Shown here piece after piece: positions 29,137 through 40,408 of a stretch of 64,000 nucleotides of DNA. The translations under genes and the position numbers were made by a program. This DNA is from an uncultured Shewanella sp. (GTDB taxonomy: Bacteria; Pseudomonadota; Gammaproteobacteria; Enterobacterales; Shewanellaceae), in NCBI RefSeq assembly GCF_947497935.1, contig NZ_CANMIO010000006.1, forward strand, positions 186,001 through 250,000, written 5' to 3'. Position 1 is the stretch's first letter, and every line of letters starts with the position of its first letter. The notes under the pieces were generated by a model, which was not told the origin of the DNA, did no database searches, and saw only the letters and a program-made list of their open reading frames with translations.

Positions 29137-30492
29137 TTATCTAAGGATTAAATAAAGACTGGTGTTATCGCGCTTAATCTTTAGCGCTACAGAGCCTTTT
29201 TGATCCTCAAGCGCAGATTTAAGTGCCTTAAGGTTTTTCACCTTAGTACGATTAACACCAACGATAATGTCACCTTTTATTAAGCCACTTGCTGCAGCTG
29301 GAGAACCTTGAGCGACATCGGTGATCTCTACTCCAGATGAACCTGCAGTTTCTAGTTTAGCCCCTTGCAACATAGGGTGCACCGCACCTGCTGCAGCCTC
29401 CGCTGCTTGGGTTGACTCACCGAGTACTGCGGTAACAGTTTCTTCGTCACCATCGCGGATTAAGCCAAATTCCACTTTCGTTCCAGCGCCCATGGTAGCG
29501 ACTTTTGCACGTAGCTCCTGGAAGCTCTTAATGCTGCGTCCATTAACGCTGACAATAATATCACCGACTTTTATGCCCGCCTTGGCTGCGGCACTGTCCG
29601 GCATCACCTCGTTAATAAAGCCACCGTGCTGAGTCTCGATACCGAAGCCTTTAGCGAGTTCACTGGTGAGATCTTGTCCCATCACACCGAGCACGCCGCG
29701 GCGAACCTCACCGTGTTCGATGATCTGCTTAACTAGGTTATTCACCATGTTGGCTGGAATTGCGAAACCAATACCAACGTTACCACCACCGGGAGCCACA
29801 ATCGCGGTATTAATACCGATAAGCTCACCGTTAAGGTTGACCAAAGCACCACCTGAATTACCGCTGTTAATGGCCGCATCGGTTTGAATAAAGTTTTCTA
29901 GCATCTCGATGCCAAGACCGCTACGGCCCATGGCGCTGACGATGCCAGAGGTCACCGTTTGGCCAAGGCCGAATGGATTACCAATGGCTACGGCAAAGTC
30001 ACCGACCTGTAATGCGTCTGAATCGGCGCGCTTTAATGCGGTTAAGTTTTTGGCCTTGATTTGCAATAAAGCGATATCCGACTCTGCATCTGTGCCAATC
30101 AGTTTTGCTTCGACTTCTCGGCCGTCATGCAAACCAATAAGAATTTCATCAGCACCCTCAATCACATGGTTGTTAGTGACGATATAACCTTGTTTGGCAT
30201 CGATAATAACCCCAGATCCCAAGCCTTTAAATGGACGCTCCTGCACTTGCTCACGCGGCGCATTAGGGCCGAAGAAATAACGGAAGGCATCGGGTACCTT
30301 CTGCTTAGAAACATGGGTACCAGAGACTGCGACAGCTACGACAGCTGGCGTTGTTTTTTGTAGCATGGGCGCTAAGCTTGGTAGCTCTTGCCCATCGACG
30401 GCTAAAGGAATGGCAGCTTGAGAAACCACTGGGGCTAGTGCCAGGGTAGCGCCTAATATTGCAGCTGAAAGTAAGGATAATTTAGTCTTCAT
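29137..30492 (-). CDS. degQ: Periplasmic serine endoprotease DegQ/DegP
   Basis: 451 residues with a signal peptide ending VVSQA-A, a protease domain (triad NNHVIEGA, SDIALLQ, NSGNSGGAL) and two PDZ domains (~260-350 and 365-450). The length and lack of the long DegP Q-linker favour DegQ, as does the pairing with degS. It degrades or chaperones misfolded periplasmic proteins. Confidence 0.92.
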   Translation of the reverse strand: MKTKLSLLSAAILGATLALAPVVSQAAIPLAVDGQELPSLAPMLQKTTPAVVAVAVSGTHVSKQKVPDAFRYFFGPNAPREQVQERPFKGLGSGVIIDAKQGYIVTNNHVIEGADEILIGLHDGREVEAKLIGTDAESDIALLQIKAKNLTALKRADSDALQVGDFAVAIGNPFGLGQTVTSGIVSAMGRSGLGIEMLENFIQTDAAINSGNSGGALVNLNGELIGINTAIVAPGGGNVGIGFAIPANMVNNLVKQIIEHGEVRRGVLGVMGQDLTSELAKGFGIETQHGGFINEVMPDSAAAKAGIKVGDIIVSVNGRSIKSFQELRAKVATMGAGTKVEFGLIRDGDEETVTAVLGESTQAAEAAAGAVHPMLQGAKLETAGSSGVEITDVAQGSPAAASGLIKGDIIVGVNRTKVKNLKALKSALEDQKGSVALKIKRDNTSLYLILR

Positions 30493-30716
30493 TTATATAT
30501 TGCTCCAATCTTCAAAACTAAAATTGTAAAAATCAAAATTTTTACAACCAGGCTTCAAAATCAAGATTTAAAAAATCATGAAAATGGCTACTTACTGGCC
30601 AGTACTGCGCTAGTTACTGAGTATCAGTATGCCGTTTCACTCAATATTGATTCGGACTCAAGTGAGTATCAAAAAGTTCATCAATTATTAACAAAGGTTA
30701 ATTTATCCCCACACAT

Positions 30717-31073
30717 TTATGCTGGAGCTAGCTTTTGTTCCTCAATGGACTCAGTTTTTTCATCATTCTTTTCAGTGTTGTGAACTCCTAGTTCAGGTAG
30801 TTGTTTGTCCGTCACCGGCGATGTGAACAAACTAGCCGATGCATTCCACTGTTGATTGACTCTATTTAACTGGGCAGTTAACTCCGCAAGTTGCTTATAA
30901 TGGTCATCGAAATGGTCAGATACTTCTTGCTTGTATTGACTGAGTTCTAGCTGTGTTTGCTCCAACTGCTCATTATTATTTTTATGGCGATTGTTTTTAG
31001 CCAATAAAGTATGGCCCACGTAGCCAAATACGCCACCAATCACAAACGCGGCAAAGGTTAATGCCCACTCCAT
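30717..31073 (-). CDS. zapG: ZapG/YhcB family cell-envelope protein (DUF1043)
   Basis: 118 residues with an N-terminal membrane helix (ALTFAAFVIGGVFGYVGHTLL) followed by a Gln/Lys-rich coiled coil (YKQEVSDHFDDHYKQLAELTAQLNRV), the DUF1043 pattern. In E. coli the gene sits beside degQ/degS. ZapG links cell division and envelope synthesis. The C-terminal tail (ESIEEQKLAPA) is variable. Confidence 0.88.
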   Translation of the reverse strand: MEWALTFAAFVIGGVFGYVGHTLLAKNNRHKNNNEQLEQTQLELSQYKQEVSDHFDDHYKQLAELTAQLNRVNQQWNASASLFTSPVTDKQLPELGVHNTEKNDEKTESIEEQKLAPA

Positions 31074-31364
31074 ATAGACTCCTAAATTTACTTATATGAT
31101 GCTGATTGAGCCAAATATACATCGCGGATTTAAGCCGCGGTACTGTTTACTTAAAAATAAGTCAGCAAATAGCATAAATTGAACTGTTCTGTATCTATCC
31201 TCAGCAAGTATCGAATAATTTATGGAACTGAGTGGGTGATGCATTGTGGCTTTCTAGCGTGATACCATTAACTGGAAATGATTAAAAATACCTCGTCAAA
31301 CGGCTCTATCTTTAATTTAAGTGGGCTGATTTGTGTATTCCCCTATAAATAGAGAAGTATTTAC

Positions 31365-32468
31365 GTGTCGCAATTAACTCCATGGCAGCATTATCAGCAA
31401 GATTTAACTCGAGATGACTTTTCATATGACGCCGCTCAAGAGCTGGCCGTAAAACAGTTACAGCGGGTCTATGATGATCTGATTGCCATAAATAATAATC
31501 AGAGTAAGGGCTTATTCTCTCTGTTTAGCAAAAAACGTAAGCAAGGCGTCCAAGGCTTATATTTATGGGGCGGGGTGGGCCGCGGCAAGACTTATCTCAT
31601 GGATACCTTTTTCGATGCCTTGCCCGGTGATAAGAAGCTACGAGCACATTTTCATCGTTTTATGCATCAACTACATATCGAGCTTGCTGAGTTACAAGGG
31701 CAAAGAGACCCTCTCATTGTGATTGCGAAGAAAATGGCTGCACAATATCAGGTGATCTGTTTTGACGAATTCTTCGTTTCCGATATTACCGATGCCATGT
31801 TACTCGGTACCTTATTTGAGTCACTTTTTGCCGAAGGCGTAGCACTGGTAGCAACTTCTAACATCATTCCTGATGAGCTTTATCGTAATGGGCTACAGCG
31901 TGCACGCTTCTTACCTGCTATCGCAGCGATTAATAAGCACTGTGAGGTACTCAACGTTGATTCCGGTGTTGACTATCGCTTAAGAACCCTAGAGCAGGCT
32001 GAAATTTTCCACTCGCCTTTGGATATTAAAGCCGAGCAAAATCTAAAAGAATACTTTGAGAAACTTGCGCCAGAATCTGAGGTCTCGACCCAAGGTTTAG
32101 AGATAGATAGTCGAATGATAGATATTCGTCAGCAGGCTCAAGGGGTGCTGCTAATTGACTTTAGAGCCTTATGCGATGGCCCGAGAAGTCAGAGAGATTA
32201 TATGGAAGTAGCAAGGTTATTCCATACGGTTCTACTGAGTAATGTCGAACAGATGGGTGAGCATCTAACAGGGGATGATATCGCACGTCGTTTTCTCGCT
32301 ATGGTGGATGAGTTTTACGAGCGTAATGTAAAACTGATTATCTCATCGGCGGCTCCTCTTGAGGAGATCTATACTGAAGGCTTATTAAACTTTGAGTTTA
32401 GACGCTGTCGCTCACGGTTAACCGAGATGCAATCTCATGATTATTTGGCTTTGGAGCATATCCCGTAG
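31365..32468 (+). CDS. zapE: Cell division ATPase ZapE (AFG1 family)
   Basis: 367 residues. The AAA-type P-loop is LWGGVGRGKTYLMD, Walker B is ICFDEFFVSD, and sensor I is ATSNIIPDELY. E. coli ZapE destabilises FtsZ polymers late in division. It is divergent from zapG with a 291-bp gap and followed by rplM-rpsI, the common gammaproteobacterial arrangement. Confidence 0.94.
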   Translation: MSQLTPWQHYQQDLTRDDFSYDAAQELAVKQLQRVYDDLIAINNNQSKGLFSLFSKKRKQGVQGLYLWGGVGRGKTYLMDTFFDALPGDKKLRAHFHRFMHQLHIELAELQGQRDPLIVIAKKMAAQYQVICFDEFFVSDITDAMLLGTLFESLFAEGVALVATSNIIPDELYRNGLQRARFLPAIAAINKHCEVLNVDSGVDYRLRTLEQAEIFHSPLDIKAEQNLKEYFEKLAPESEVSTQGLEIDSRMIDIRQQAQGVLLIDFRALCDGPRSQRDYMEVARLFHTVLLSNVEQMGEHLTGDDIARRFLAMVDEFYERNVKLIISSAAPLEEIYTEGLLNFEFRRCRSRLTEMQSHDYLALEHIP

Positions 32469-32540
32469 ATTTTCGGCTGAAAATTAATAGTAAACTGAAG
32501 CGGAATCGCTTATTGTTCGCCACCAAAATTTTCATCAACG

Positions 32541-32582
32541 ACAGTGCATTGCCCCATAAGGGTGATCTTTTGCACTGTTTTG
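32541..32582 (+). terminator. Candidate terminator after zapE
   Basis: ACAGTGCA (32541-32548) pairs with TGCACTGT (32571-32578), with an inner CCC/GGG pair and a trailing TTTT. The loop is long for a classic terminator. Confidence 0.5.
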
Positions 32583-32681
32583 CTGGTTTATTTTTGAAAT
32601 TGAGTGAGCAAACGGTCGGAACGAATTAAAACTGATAAGAATTAAACTAAAAAATTAGGTGATTTTTAACTCAGCTTTGTC

Positions 32682-32687
32682 TATAAT
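32682..32687 (+). promoter_or_regulatory. Candidate -10 box of the rplM-rpsI promoter
   Basis: A perfect TATAAT at 32682-32687 lies in the 365-bp zapE-rplM gap, followed by a ~140-nt leader. The matching -35 (TGATTT near 32660) is weak. The leader is long enough to hold the L13 autoregulation known for E. coli rplM, but I cannot identify the site. Confidence 0.5.
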
Positions 32688-32833
32688 CCGCAACCTGCCC
32701 TCGTTATCCACCAATTAGGTGGAAGTTGTAAAGCTTATTCTTTGCTCGAAGGGGCGGGGAATGGCACTTTTTGTGTTTTTGCCAATAGTGGCATAAACAT
32801 GTGAGACAGAATTTTAACATTGGGTTTTTGTAA

Positions 32834-33265
32834 ATGAAGACTACTTTTACTGCTACACCAGAAACAGTCACTCGTGATTGGTTCGTCGTTGACGCCGAAG
32901 GTAAAACTTTGGGTCGTATCGCTACTGAAATTGCTACTCGTTTACGCGGTAAGCACAAGCCAGAGTATACGCCTCATGTAGATACTGGTGACTACATCAT
33001 CGTTATTAACGCTGAGAAAGTTGCTGTGACTGGTAACAAAGCTAAAGGCAAAGTTTACTACTCACATTCAGGCTTCATCGGTGGCATTAAGCAGATCACT
33101 TTTGAGAAGCTACAAGACCATAAGCCTGAAATGATCATCGAGAAGGCTGTTAAGGGTATGCTACCTAAAGGTCCATTGGGCCGTGCCATGTTCCGTAAGC
33201 TTAAAGTTTACGCTGGTACAGAGCATAACCACGCTGCACAACAACCTCAAGTTCTTGATATCTAA
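32834..33265 (+). CDS. rplM: Ribosomal protein uL13
   Basis: 143 residues, essentially full-length L13. Recognised by [46 protein letters not shown] and [23 protein letters not shown]. It binds 23S rRNA early in 50S assembly. It is first gene of the rplM-rpsI operon, 14 bp before rpsI. Confidence 0.98.
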   Translation: MKTTFTATPETVTRDWFVVDAEGKTLGRIATEIATRLRGKHKPEYTPHVDTGDYIIVINAEKVAVTGNKAKGKVYYSHSGFIGGIKQITFEKLQDHKPEMIIEKAVKGMLPKGPLGRAMFRKLKVYAGTEHNHAAQQPQVLDI

Positions 33266-33279
33266 ACGGGATTATAGCA

Positions 33280-33672
33280 ATGGCTGCAACTCAATACTAC
33301 GGCACTGGCCGTCGCAAAACATCTACCGCTCGCGTATTCGCTAAAGTAGGTACTGGTAACATTATCGTTAACAAGCTACCTCTAGACGAATACTTCGGTC
33401 GTGAAACTTCTCGCATGGTTGTTCGTCAGCCTCTAGAGCTAGTTGAAATGACTGAGAAGTTAGACATCATGGTAACTGTAAAGGGTGGTGGTAACACTGG
33501 CCAAGCAGGTGCAATCCGTCACGGTATTACCCGTGCGTTGATGGAACTTGACGAGTCTCTACGTCCTACTCTACGTGCTGCTGGTTTCGTTACCCGTGAT
33601 GCTCGTAAAGTTGAGCGTAAGAAAGTTGGTCTACGTAAAGCACGTCGTAAGCCACAATTCTCAAAGCGTTAA
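33280..33672 (+). CDS. rpsI: Ribosomal protein uS9
   Basis: 130 residues. Begins [19 protein letters not shown] and ends with the canonical basic tail [10 protein letters not shown], whose last residues reach the ribosomal P site. Second gene of the operon with rplM, followed by a terminator. Confidence 0.98.
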   Translation: MAATQYYGTGRRKTSTARVFAKVGTGNIIVNKLPLDEYFGRETSRMVVRQPLELVEMTEKLDIMVTVKGGGNTGQAGAIRHGITRALMELDESLRPTLRAAGFVTRDARKVERKKVGLRKARRKPQFSKR

Positions 33673-33692
33673 AATTTCGCTTTCAGAGTTCA

Positions 33693-33722
33693 AAAAACCC
33701 AGCTATATGCTGGGTTTTTTCT
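33693..33722 (+). terminator. Rho-independent terminator after rpsI
   Basis: AAAAACCCAGC (33693-33703) pairs with GCTGGGTTTTT around a TATAT loop, ending in T6. Confidence 0.92.
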
Positions 33723-33782
33723 TATCTAAAATCTGCTTTTGTAGCGCTTCGCACTTATCACAGGTTATTTTGCAATAGGCAA

Positions 33783-34179
33783 ATATCAATAAGTATAAAG
33801 ATTTGGCCCCTCTGCGAGAGCTGAGTGGTTATGAGGCAAGGTGATTAATGGCTCTTAGGTAACGACTCCTGAGCTACTCTCGATAATTGCTCCTGCATGA
33901 TCTACCTTTGCTCATCCCTAGTCTCGTACCTCCTATATCTGACTTCCAAGGAAAGGAAGAAATGTCTTATTTTGTATGGAACAAAATAGACCATATAGTC
34001 GTGCATTGATAAGATTCACTACATCTGAATCGTTAAAACTTACCACTGCGGAGCATTTTTTGCTGCCCACTTCTTCGTTGAACAACTTCACAAGCGAGTA
34101 TTCATTCTTTCAGCTATTCGTTTTGAATTAGTTTGTCAAAAAACCTCTGAGTCGATCAACTTCTTATACAGATTGGTAT
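33783..34179. mobile_element. MITE-like element, long/degenerate copy
   Basis: Starts near ATATCAATAAGTATAA (33783) and ends TTATACAGATTGGTAT (34164-34179), imperfect versions of the terminal repeats of the copy at 35971. The right ~170 bp align closely to that copy, including GTTGAACAACTTCACAAG and ATTCTTTCAGCTATTCG. The left ~75 bp also match (GTATAAAGATTTGG, GGTTATGAGGCAAGG). About 130 bp in the middle have no counterpart. No transposase is encoded. Confidence 0.7.
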
Positions 34180-34331
34180 AACCTTTACGGTAGAAAATGC
34201 TTCGAATAGGCACGACTTATTCGCTATTTTTACTTATTTTAATCTGAAAGCTCCATGCGCAGTTTTGAACTACCTAGGTTCAAATTCTAAGTCTTATTCT
34301 CTGGATTGTTCACCTAAAGGAACACTTTGTT

Positions 34332-34520
34332 ATGTCTTTTGAGTTAATCATGCTTTCGTTAGGTTTAGTCTTAATAATTGAAGGAATTGGTCCACTTTTG
34401 TTTCCAAATCGTTGGCGAGCCTATCTAAAAGAAATTTCTAATCAAAATCAGCAACTTTTGCAAAGACTTGGTGGTTCCTTAGTCACAGTAGGCATAGTGA
34501 TATTGATTATTTTTTCATAA
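34332..34520 (+). CDS. DUF2065 family small membrane protein
   Basis: 62 residues with two membrane helices separated by a basic loop: LGLVLIIEGIGPLLFPNRWRAYLKEI and LLQRLGGSLVTVGIVILIIF. This is the DUF2065 (YjeT) pattern. The gene precedes purA by ~65 bp, a conserved position in gammaproteobacteria (E. coli yjeT-purA). Function is unknown. Confidence 0.88.
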   Translation: MSFELIMLSLGLVLIIEGIGPLLFPNRWRAYLKEISNQNQQLLQRLGGSLVTVGIVILIIFS

Positions 34521-34553
34521 ATTACTTGCCTATAGCCCCCATAGATCTGCTAA

Positions 34554-35882
<1,329 letters not shown>

Positions 35883-35884
35883 TA

Positions 35885-35912
35885 GAAAAGGCCGCAATTA
35901 GCGGCCTTTTTA
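35885..35912 (+). terminator. Rho-independent terminator after purA
   Basis: AAAAGGCCGC (35886-35895) pairs with GCGGCCTTTT (35901-35910) around AATTA, ending in T5. Confidence 0.92.
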
Positions 35913-35970
35913 ATGCCTTCTCTATAAGTGAGAAGCTAGCTCAAGAAATACGTTATACTGCCGATGACTG

Positions 35971-36235
35971 ATACCAATCAGTATAAAGGTTTGGTCGCTC
36001 AGCGAGAGTTTATCGGTTCTGAGGCAAGGCAACGAGTGAAGAGCATAGTTGTTCTACGGTTAAGCTCGTTAACACAGCATCAGAACCGCTAAAACTCGCC
36101 ATTCTGGAGCGTTTTTGGCTGCCTACTTCTGTGTTGAACAGCTTCACAAGGGAATAACCATTCTTTCAGCTATTCGCCTTGAATTAGTTGCCAAAAAGCG
36201 CTCTGAGTAGATCAACTACTTATACTGATTGGTAT
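35971..36235. mobile_element. MITE-like element with perfect 16-bp terminal inverted repeats
   Basis: ATACCAATCAGTATAA (35971-35986) is the exact reverse complement of the right end (36220-36235). The 265-bp interior has no coding frame but contains a secondary inverted repeat, CGGTTCTG (36014-36021) and CAGAACCG (36081-36088). A second, longer copy lies at 33783-34179. The size, terminal repeats and non-coding interior suit a non-autonomous transposon; the parent element is not in the window. Confidence 0.82.
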
Positions 36236-36322
36236 TAAAATAGAGTATATTCAAGTTATCCTTTATTATTGGTAGCTTGATGAAACGGCTATTAGATTAA
36301 CCTACTGTCATTGAGAATCCTT

Positions 36323-36946
36323 ATGCTGCGTTATGTATTGATTACAATCTTGTCGATATTGTCTCTACCAAGTTTTGCGACTATCAAGGCTATTGATGTC
36401 TATACTCAGGAGCAATTGGTTGATCTGATTCGAACAAAACGCTATTTGACGCAAGTTCAAGGGGATGACTGTCAGATAGTGCAGGATATTGAAGCAAGGG
36501 CTGAGGTGCTAAATCAGCCTTTGTATCAGTATCTTTGGGCGGAAATGCTCAATTATGGCATCTGCGTAAAGGCGAATCCGCCGCGTGGGATTGCTATGTT
36601 AAAAACCTCTGCTGAGCAGGGGAGTGCTGAAGCCATGGTAAGAATGGCTGAGTATTATCACGATGGTAAATTTGTCATCGAAGATAAACAAAGGGCTGTG
36701 CAATATACATTGCCAGCTGCCGCGACAGGAGATTTACCTGCGCGGATGATGTTGGTTCGGTTATTTGGTGAGGGCTATGGTAGTCCTCGAGATTACGAAG
36801 TGGGTTTTCATTGGCTCTACAATGAAGTGTTTAGCGATGAAACCACGCAAGCCGAAGCAATTAACTTGTTAAAGGTGTTAGAGGCAAAGATGCCGCCCAG
36901 CGCAGTTGCTAGGGCAAAGAAAGAACACCTTAGGACGCCACAATAA
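36323..36946 (+). CDS. motX: Sodium-type flagellar motor protein MotX
   Basis: ATG 36323 is taken as start rather than the TTG at 36311 (207 residues). A signal peptide ends PSFA-TIKA. The body has Sel1-like helical repeats (LYQYLWAEMLNYGICVKANPPRGIAMLKTSAEQGSAEAMVRMAEYY). The N-terminal region TIKAIDVYTQEQLVDLI..KRYLTQVQGDDCQIVQDIEARA is characteristic of MotX, a T-ring component that places PomAB-type stators in polar sodium-driven motors. It lies 41 bp before rnr, as in Vibrio and Shewanella. Confidence 0.88.
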   Translation: MLRYVLITILSILSLPSFATIKAIDVYTQEQLVDLIRTKRYLTQVQGDDCQIVQDIEARAEVLNQPLYQYLWAEMLNYGICVKANPPRGIAMLKTSAEQGSAEAMVRMAEYYHDGKFVIEDKQRAVQYTLPAAATGDLPARMMLVRLFGEGYGSPRDYEVGFHWLYNEVFSDETTQAEAINLLKVLEAKMPPSAVARAKKEHLRTPQ

Positions 36947-36987
36947 GCACGGCCTAGAGATGGCTGTGTCACTAATTTGGAAAGTGA

Positions 36988-39480
36988 ATGATACAAGATC
37001 CGCATATTAAGCGTGAGCAAGAAAAATACGAAAACCCTATCCCTAGCCGTGAGTATATCTTGGATTACTTGCGCTCACAGAAATCCCCGTTAACTCGTGA
37101 ACATATTGCTGTCGCACTGCAAATTGAAGGTGAAGAGCAGCTAGAAGCTATTCGCCGCCGCTTGAGAGCCATGGAGCGTGATGGAGAACTAGTGTTTACC
37201 CGTGGCCAGTCATATGGCTTGCCAGAGAGAATGGATTTGTTAACCGGTACCGTGATTGGTCACCGTGATGGCTTTGGTTTCTTGAAATTAGAAGAGGGCG
37301 GCGACGACCTTTATATCAACAACCGTGACATGCTGATGTATTTCCACGGTGACAAAGTGTTAGCGCAAAAAGCGGGTGTAGACCGTAAAGGACGCCGCGA
37401 AGCGCGAATCGTACGTCTAGTCGAAGAGCGCAGTGCTGCATTAGTTGGTCGTTTCCATCTAGATGCGGGTATGGGCTTTGTAATTGCAGATGATCGCCGC
37501 ATTACCCAAGAGATTCTGGTTCCTGAAGAAGACCGTAAGGGCGCACGTCAGGGCGATATTGTCGTACTTGAGTTGACCCGTCGACCTGGTCGCTACGTTA
37601 AAGCTGCCGGTAAAGTCACCGAAGTGCTAGGTAAAGAGATGGCGCCGGGCATGGAGATTGAGATTGCGCTGCGCAATTACGACCTACCACACACTTGGTC
37701 AGGCCTAATTGAGAAGAAACTACGTAAGATCCCTGATGAAGTGACCGAAGCGGATAAGCAAGGTCGTGTCGACTTACGTCAATTGCCATTAGTGACTATC
37801 GATGGCGAAGATGCGCGTGACTTTGATGATGCGGTTTACGCCGAGAAGAAAAAGTCTGGCGGCTGGCGCTTATGGGTAGCGATTGCCGATGTGAGTCATT
37901 ACGTACGCACAGAGTCTGCACTCGATAAAGAAGCGCGTGCACGTGGCAACTCGGTGTATTTCCCATCGCAAGTTATCCCTATGCTGCCAGAAAAGATCTC
38001 TAATGGTCTTTGTTCTTTGATGCCTAAGGTCGATCGTCTATGTATGGTTGCTGAGATGACTATCTCTGCAGCAGGCAAATTGTCGGGTTATAAGTTTTAT
38101 CCAGCAGTGATGCACTCACATGCGCGTTTAACCTATACCCAGGTTGCTGACATGCTAGAAGGTGGAGAGGTGAGCGAAGAGCTCGAACCGATATTCCCAC
38201 ATCTACAGACATTGCAGTCACTATACCTGACATTAGAAGAAACCCGCGCCGAGCGTGGTGCAATTGCGTTTGAAACCACTGAAACGCAATTTATCTTCAA
38301 TGAGCAGCGTAAGATCGATAAGATCGTGCCTCGTCATCGTAATCAAGCACACAAGATCATCGAAGAATGTATGATTTTGGCTAACGTGGCTTCGGCTAAG
38401 TTTGTTAAAAAGCACAAAGGTGAAGTGTTATACCGTGTGCATGAGGCGCCTTCAGAGCAAAAGCTAACTAACTTTAAGGATTTCCTTAAAGAGCGCGGCT
38501 TAACGATGGAAGGTGGGCTTGAACCTGAGCCTAAAGATTACCAAGCGGTAATGGAGCAGATTGCTGATAGACCCGACGCTGAGCTTATTCAGGTGATGTT
38601 GCTGCGCTCAATGCGCCAAGCGACCTATACACCCGATAATGAAGGTCACTTTGGTTTGGCACTTGAGGAGTATTCACACTTCACCTCGCCAATCCGTCGT
38701 TACCCAGATTTGATTCTGCACCGCGTGATCCGCTACTTACTTGCTAAGCAAGAAGGTAACTTAACGGATCAGTGGACTGCCGATGGCGGTTTCAATTATA
38801 AGATTGAAGAGTTGGATCTGTTAGGTGAAGAGTGTTCGACTACAGAGCGCCGCGCCGATGAAGCGACCCGTGATGTGAGCGACTGGCTTAAGTGCGAGTT
38901 TATGCAAGATCACGTAGGTGACACCTTCGAAGCTGTTATCGCTTCGGTTACCCACTTTGGTATGTTCGTGCGTCTAAATGACCTGTTTATAGATGGTTTA
39001 GTGCATATCTCAAGCTTAGGCAGCGACTATTATCAATATGATAATATGCGCCAGCGCTTAGTGGGTGAAGCATCGGGTCAGGTTTATCAAATTGGCGATA
39101 CGGTAACCGTTAAAGTTGCTGGCGTTAATCTTGATGACCGTCAGATTGACTTGATGATGGAAGGTGACTCTGCTGGCGGACGACGTCGCAGACCAACTAA
39201 GCCATTGACTGCTCGTGAGCGAGTGAATCGCGAAGGCGCTAAGCTCGGTAATCGACGTGACTCTTCACATGGTAAGGGCGCTGAAGCAGGTTCTGAGTCA
39301 GAATCTAAAGCAGGTGCTAAACGTAAACCTAGTAAGAGTCGCTCAGGCGGTAAGGCGAGCGGCGGTAAATATAAGAGTGGCAGCAGTGCTGCAGCTAAAA
39401 AGACAAAGACAAAAGCTTCGGCCAAAAAATCTTCAGCGAGTAAAGCTAAGTCAGCCAAGCGTAAAGCGAGTAAGAAATAG
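36988..39480 (+). CDS. rnr: Ribonuclease R
   Basis: 830 residues: N-terminal HTH_12 (~20-85), two cold-shock domains (~85-230), the RNB catalytic domain (~265-595, with the metal-binding motif [15 protein letters not shown]), an S1 domain (~645-730), and a Lys/Ser/Ala-rich tail (~735-830) longer than in many homologues. It is a processive 3'-5' exonuclease that degrades structured RNA and takes part in tmRNA-linked quality control. It is directly followed by rlmB with no gap. Confidence 0.97.
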   Translation: MIQDPHIKREQEKYENPIPSREYILDYLRSQKSPLTREHIAVALQIEGEEQLEAIRRRLRAMERDGELVFTRGQSYGLPERMDLLTGTVIGHRDGFGFLKLEEGGDDLYINNRDMLMYFHGDKVLAQKAGVDRKGRREARIVRLVEERSAALVGRFHLDAGMGFVIADDRRITQEILVPEEDRKGARQGDIVVLELTRRPGRYVKAAGKVTEVLGKEMAPGMEIEIALRNYDLPHTWSGLIEKKLRKIPDEVTEADKQGRVDLRQLPLVTIDGEDARDFDDAVYAEKKKSGGWRLWVAIADVSHYVRTESALDKEARARGNSVYFPSQVIPMLPEKISNGLCSLMPKVDRLCMVAEMTISAAGKLSGYKFYPAVMHSHARLTYTQVADMLEGGEVSEELEPIFPHLQTLQSLYLTLEETRAERGAIAFETTETQFIFNEQRKIDKIVPRHRNQAHKIIEECMILANVASAKFVKKHKGEVLYRVHEAPSEQKLTNFKDFLKERGLTMEGGLEPEPKDYQAVMEQIADRPDAELIQVMLLRSMRQATYTPDNEGHFGLALEEYSHFTSPIRRYPDLILHRVIRYLLAKQEGNLTDQWTADGGFNYKIEELDLLGEECSTTERRADEATRDVSDWLKCEFMQDHVGDTFEAVIASVTHFGMFVRLNDLFIDGLVHISSLGSDYYQYDNMRQRLVGEASGQVYQIGDTVTVKVAGVNLDDRQIDLMMEGDSAGGRRRRPTKPLTARERVNREGAKLGNRRDSSHGKGAEAGSESESKAGAKRKPSKSRSGGKASGGKYKSGSSAAAKKTKTKASAKKSSASKAKSAKRKASKK

Positions 39481-40221
39481 ATGAAAAAGCAAGATATGAC
39501 CTTTGGTTTACACGCTGTTGAAGCGGTACTTAAAAATAGCCCAGAGCGTGTTATTGAGATGTGGGTGCTCCAAGGTCGTGATGACGCGAGACTGACACCT
39601 ATTCTTGAGATCGCCGCTGAGTGGGGAGTCTCTGTACAGTATGCTTCTCGTAAAGCTTTGGATGAAAAGTCTGATGGCGGCCAACACCAAGGTGTAGTTG
39701 CTAAAGTTAAGCCTGCAAAAATCCTTAACGATAACGATTTAGCGGCAATGCTTGAAAAGACGGAAGTACCATTCTTACTGATTTTAGATGGTGTGACCGA
39801 TCCGCATAACTTAGGCGCATGCCTACGTAATGCTGACGCTGCAGGTGTACACGGCGTGATCGTACCTAAAGACAACTCTGTTGGCTTAACGCCAGTGGTG
39901 AGCAAAGTAGCTTGTGGCGCAGCAGAAGTGGTGCCGCTATACCAAGTGACGAACCTTGCGCGCACTATGCGTAGCCTGCAAGAGAAAGGCATTTGGATTA
40001 TTGGTGCAGCCGGTGAAGCTGATTGTGAGCTATACCAAGCTAGCCTAACTGGCCCTTTAGCTATCGCAATGGGCGCAGAAGGCAAAGGTCTTCGCCGTTT
40101 ATCACGTGAAAGCTGTGACACTTTAGTGTCTATCCCTATGGCGGGTAGTGTTTCTAGTTTAAACGTGTCGGTAGCAACCGGTGTTTGCTTATTTGAAGCC
40201 GTGCGTCAACGTCTAGCCTAA
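39481..40221 (+). CDS. rlmB: 23S rRNA (Gm2251) methyltransferase RlmB
   Basis: 246 residues, SpoU family. N-terminal substrate-binding domain [21 protein letters not shown], then the knotted methyltransferase with [37 protein letters not shown] and [23 protein letters not shown]. Its ATG immediately follows the rnr stop codon. The rnr-rlmB pair is conserved in E. coli. Confidence 0.96.
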   Translation: MKKQDMTFGLHAVEAVLKNSPERVIEMWVLQGRDDARLTPILEIAAEWGVSVQYASRKALDEKSDGGQHQGVVAKVKPAKILNDNDLAAMLEKTEVPFLLILDGVTDPHNLGACLRNADAAGVHGVIVPKDNSVGLTPVVSKVACGAAEVVPLYQVTNLARTMRSLQEKGIWIIGAAGEADCELYQASLTGPLAIAMGAEGKGLRRLSRESCDTLVSIPMAGSVSSLNVSVATGVCLFEAVRQRLA

Positions 40222-40256
40222 TACTCGCCTATGTGAGTGACACTGGCTTTATTGAT

Positions 40257-40293
40257 AAATGCCGATAGGGTTTAACCTTATCGGCATTTTTTA
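40257..40293 (+). terminator. Rho-independent terminator after rlmB
   Basis: AAATGCCGATA pairs with TATCGGCATTT across a GG.TTTAACC-containing loop and is followed by T6. Confidence 0.88.
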
Positions 40294-40408
40294 TGCTTTA
40301 TGGAAATGCTTTGTTACAGGAGTTATGAGCGCAGAACCCTAGTGCTATTTTATTGCTGAGCAATATGCAGTAGGTTAAGAACACAAATTCTAATAACAGG
40401 ATGTTTAC

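Noticed and set aside
39141..40121. Long minus-strand frame (326 codons) opposite rnr-rlmB
   Set aside because: Antisense shadow of two well-identified genes with low-complexity composition matching the rnr tail.
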